From Pelargonium cotyledonis (Eukaryota; Streptophyta; Magnoliopsida; Geraniales; Geraniaceae): DNA of 24,383 nucleotides. Every line of letters starts with the position of its first letter. The stretch's first letter is position 1. The notes beneath the pieces are model-generated. The model had not been told where the DNA came from, searched no databases, and saw nothing but the letters and a program-made list of their open reading frames with translations. Location: positions 1 to 24,383 of the forward strand of contig JAYMTA010000768.1 of assembly GCA_036897625.1 (NCBI GenBank). Reading direction: 5' to 3'. Below, in pieces: positions 22,140-24,383 of this stretch. The position numbers were made by a program, and so were the translations under genes.

Positions 22140-24106
22140 TCAAAAGCTTGGTCTTACATTGAGGTGAGATGCTATCTTCTGACCCAATGATTTATCAGCC
22201 TGGGAGATCCCAACAAATTAAACACAGAAGATTTGATCAATACAATATTAGTTGTTGAATTATCATAATTAAGTAACAGGTGGTCAATATCATAGTCACA
22301 AATATTTATTTGAGAATCACAAAAAAGCGTAGTCTAACCTGAGACCAGTACGAGATCCAAATGGTGCGAATCTCAACAGTGACACGAGGATCAAATAACA
22401 TTTCAACCCATCGTCGGACAAATCGTTCTTGTCTGAAAACAGAAAATAGAAAATCCAGATTTAAAATACACTCATTTCATTAGCTAGTGTCATGATCTCA
22501 ACTCTCTTAACTATGCTTATGCTTACCTAACTGCTGACCAGGATCTGTATCGCTCACCCGGCTGTTTGAAGTTGTTCTCCTTCTCAATCACACGTTGCAT
22601 TCACCAAAATTCATTATTAGAATCGTGAAATAACAAAAACGAGAACATGGAACGTTAGGATTTTAAAGTTCAGAAACAAGAAAAAAGAAAGTATATACGA
22701 GCTCACCCTTTCCCGCTTCCCGGTGCAAATGTCCGTGGGAATAGGGTACCTCTCAGCATGGCGAGCTGTATCATATCTTGAAGGAAAATAGTTAACCTAC
22801 ACAACAACAACAACAACAATAACATATACGATCACATTAGTTACATTAGAAATTCTATTTTGTTCATTTTCTCCAAGAAAGAGCTAGAAAAAGTTAGAGG
22901 TCTCGTGCTCGAGTCTCGGTTGATAGCTTGCTTATAAAAATAAAAAGTTAGAAAAAACATATATACCTCCTCATCTCTGTGCGCAAAGTTCATGGAACCA
23001 TCGTAGTGATTGTTGCGATGAGCGCACTTGGGAGCATTGGCCGGAAGATGAAGATAATTAGGCCCAAGGCGGTGTCTCTGGCTATCGGCGTAAGCGAAGA
23101 TTCGAGTCTGAAGTATCTTATCATTAGAATAGTAGACACCAGGAACAACAATTCCGGGACAAAACGCAAGCTGTTCATTTTCTGCAAAGAAGTTGTCAAT
23201 GTTCTTGTTCAAGACCAAACGCTCAACTGGCTGCAGAGGAAACATGTCCTCAGGCCATGTCTTTGTCACATCGATTCGATCGAAGTCGAATTTGTCTTCA
23301 TCATTTGGATCCATTGTTTGGATAAAAAGCATCCTCCATTCCGGATAATTTCCAGCAGCTATTTAGTCATAGAGATCTTTAGTTGCGTGGCTGTGATTGG
23401 TTCCTCCGACCATGATTGCCTCGTCCTCCAACAGGCACTTCACTCCGCAGGTGGGTTTCCAGTGAAATTTGACGTAGTGTGCCTTGCCGGATTTGTTGAT
23501 GAGAGTGTAGGTGTTGACGCCGGAGCCGTCCATGTGCCGGTAATCTTGTGGAATGCCTAGATCGTCGAAGAGGAAGCTCTCGGGATGGTGGGAGGAGAAG
23601 TCGAGGAACCTCTAATACTCTTGGATGTGGGACTTGGGGTTCGGTTTCAGGCAATGGACCAAGTCCGGGAACTTCATTCCATGGCGAATGAAGAAAACGG
23701 GGAAGTTGTTTCCCACGAGATCGAAATTTCCCTGAGCCAACAACAGATGTGAAAAAGAACTTCGGATACAAGTTTAAACTTTTAGTTGAACGGGTTATCT
23801 AATAAAGACGGCTAGTATGATTCACCTGATCTCTAGTGTAGAACTTGACTGCAAAGCCTCGAGGATCCCTGAGGGTCTCGGGGCTGCCAACTTCATGGGT
23901 AACAGTAGAGAAGCGGACGATAACTGGGGTTTGAACTCCAGGAGCTCTGAGGAAGTCGGCTCAAGTAAGGTGAGAGATGTCATGAGTGGCCTCGAAGAAG
24001 CCCTTGGCACTGGCACCTCGTGCGTGGACAACACGCTCTGGGATGTGCTCCCTGTCGAAATTGGCAAGTTTCTCCACCAATTGATAGTCCTCAAGCAGAA
24101 TTGGAC
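22140..24106 (-). pseudogene. Catalase pseudogene 2, exons 3-8 (5' part beyond the window or lost)
   Basis: Exons on the minus strand are 23826-24106, 22967-23731, 22707-22796, 22527-22594, 22339-22432 and 22140-22199. They match plant catalase from GPILLEDY to the C-terminal QKIASHLNVRPSF. The active His ([14 protein letters not shown]), Asn ([11 protein letters not shown]) and haem-Tyr segment ([17 protein letters not shown]) remain. Lesions: TGA at 23,961-23,963 in place of Cys in HLTCADF; TAG at 23,612-23,614 in place of Trp in the ENWR segment; TAA at 23,363-23,365 in place of Ser in LYDSIAAG. A 15-bp in-frame deletion (ES-FLFDDL) and a 3-bp insertion (EWRMLF) lie in exon 4. The exon 6 acceptor is AA instead of AG at 22,595-22,596. 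The exon 3 donor has slid 3 bp (YTRDQ). Exon lengths otherwise equal those of pseudogene 1, but the two proteins differ widely, so they are not a recent duplicate pair. Confidence 0.88.
22799..22820. repeat. (ACA)n microsatellite in a catalase intron
   Basis: A run of about seven acaacaaca-type triplets lies immediately next to the exon 5 acceptor of catalase pseudogene 2, in intron 4. Confidence 0.8.
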
Positions 24107-24154
24107 CTGCATGCATGCCACGAGTATATTATATACCAACACTCGGTATGACAC

Positions 24155-24383
24155 TGTTGGGATTTATACCTCCTGCACACTATCAATAGTCTCACAATAT
24201 CACTCATGTATCACACAACTAAGCTAAGTCAAAGATAAACGCAACGGAAATATAAAATACAAGATGAACACAATAATTTAACGTGGTTCGGCAAATTGCT
24301 TACGTTCACACGACAGAGCCAGTAGTTGTGATATTACTAGAAGAGAAAGTTACACCGTACTGTATATGAAGAAAAATAGACTC
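24155..24383. mobile_element. Left end of a probable LTR retrotransposon (runs off the window)
   Basis: Homology to catalase intron stops near here and tgttgggatttatacc begins, a TG-type LTR start. Further in, tttaacgtggttcggcaaa, then ttacgttcacacgacagagcc is very like a motif often seen in LTRs of plant Copia-type elements. It lies in intron 2 of catalase pseudogene 2 and could account for the absence of exons 1-2 in the window. A target duplication (gacac would be the left copy) cannot be tested because the right end is outside. Confidence 0.5.

Noticed and set aside
22979..23560. 193-codon plus-strand open frame
   Set aside because: It lies exactly antisense to catalase exon 4 and exists because that exon is GC-balanced and long. 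Its product has no recognisable features.
14680..24106. Processed (retrotransposed) catalase copies
   Set aside because: Both copies keep their introns with GT/AG borders and lack a poly(A) tail at the 3' end, so they arose by DNA duplication.

Overview
The window looks like nuclear DNA of a flowering plant, probably a dicot. It is AT-rich and intron-rich, with plant-type catalase exons on the minus strand, plant NPC1-like exons on the plus strand, and plant retroelement debris. There are no bacterial-style operons, and I found no intact protein-coding gene. Every recognisable gene is broken or fragmentary.

Layout. Positions 1-3,000 hold a Stowaway-like MITE candidate and an NPC1-like pseudogene fragment (five exons), with an LTR-retrotransposon scar in one intron. 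A further NPC1-like exon follows at 2,897-2,981; in the parent protein it belongs upstream of the five before it. About 3,100-11,900 is an 8.8 kb tandem-repeat array in three successive zones. Zone 1 has 12-16 bp TCGA-rich units, zone 2 has about 15-16 bp TACGAATGTCCCGAA-type units, and zone 3 has 35 bp units. All three share the core GAATGTCCCGA. The array seems to sit inside an intron of the NPC1-like relic, because a possible next exon follows it at once (11,917-11,945). A second, more decayed copy of three NPC1 exons lies at 12,917-13,355, flanked by LINE remnants at about 12,590-12,700 and 13,760-14,352.

Positions 14,680-17,535 hold a complete eight-exon catalase pseudogene on the minus strand. 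If its lesions are discounted it would encode exactly 492 residues. It carries a 37-bp deletion, a 1-bp deletion and a nonsense codon. Positions 22,140-24,106 hold exons 3-8 of a second, divergent catalase pseudogene in the same orientation, with three nonsense codons and a lost splice acceptor. Its intron 2 is interrupted at about 24,155 by what looks like the start of an LTR retrotransposon running off the window. Between the two catalases is 4.5 kb of AT-rich DNA with a LINE RNase H remnant and a pair of related short repeats.

The genes do not form a system. This is a relic neighbourhood of two decayed gene families, NPC1-type sterol transporter and peroxisomal catalase. The most unusual feature is the three-zone satellite array and its position between two NPC1-like exons.
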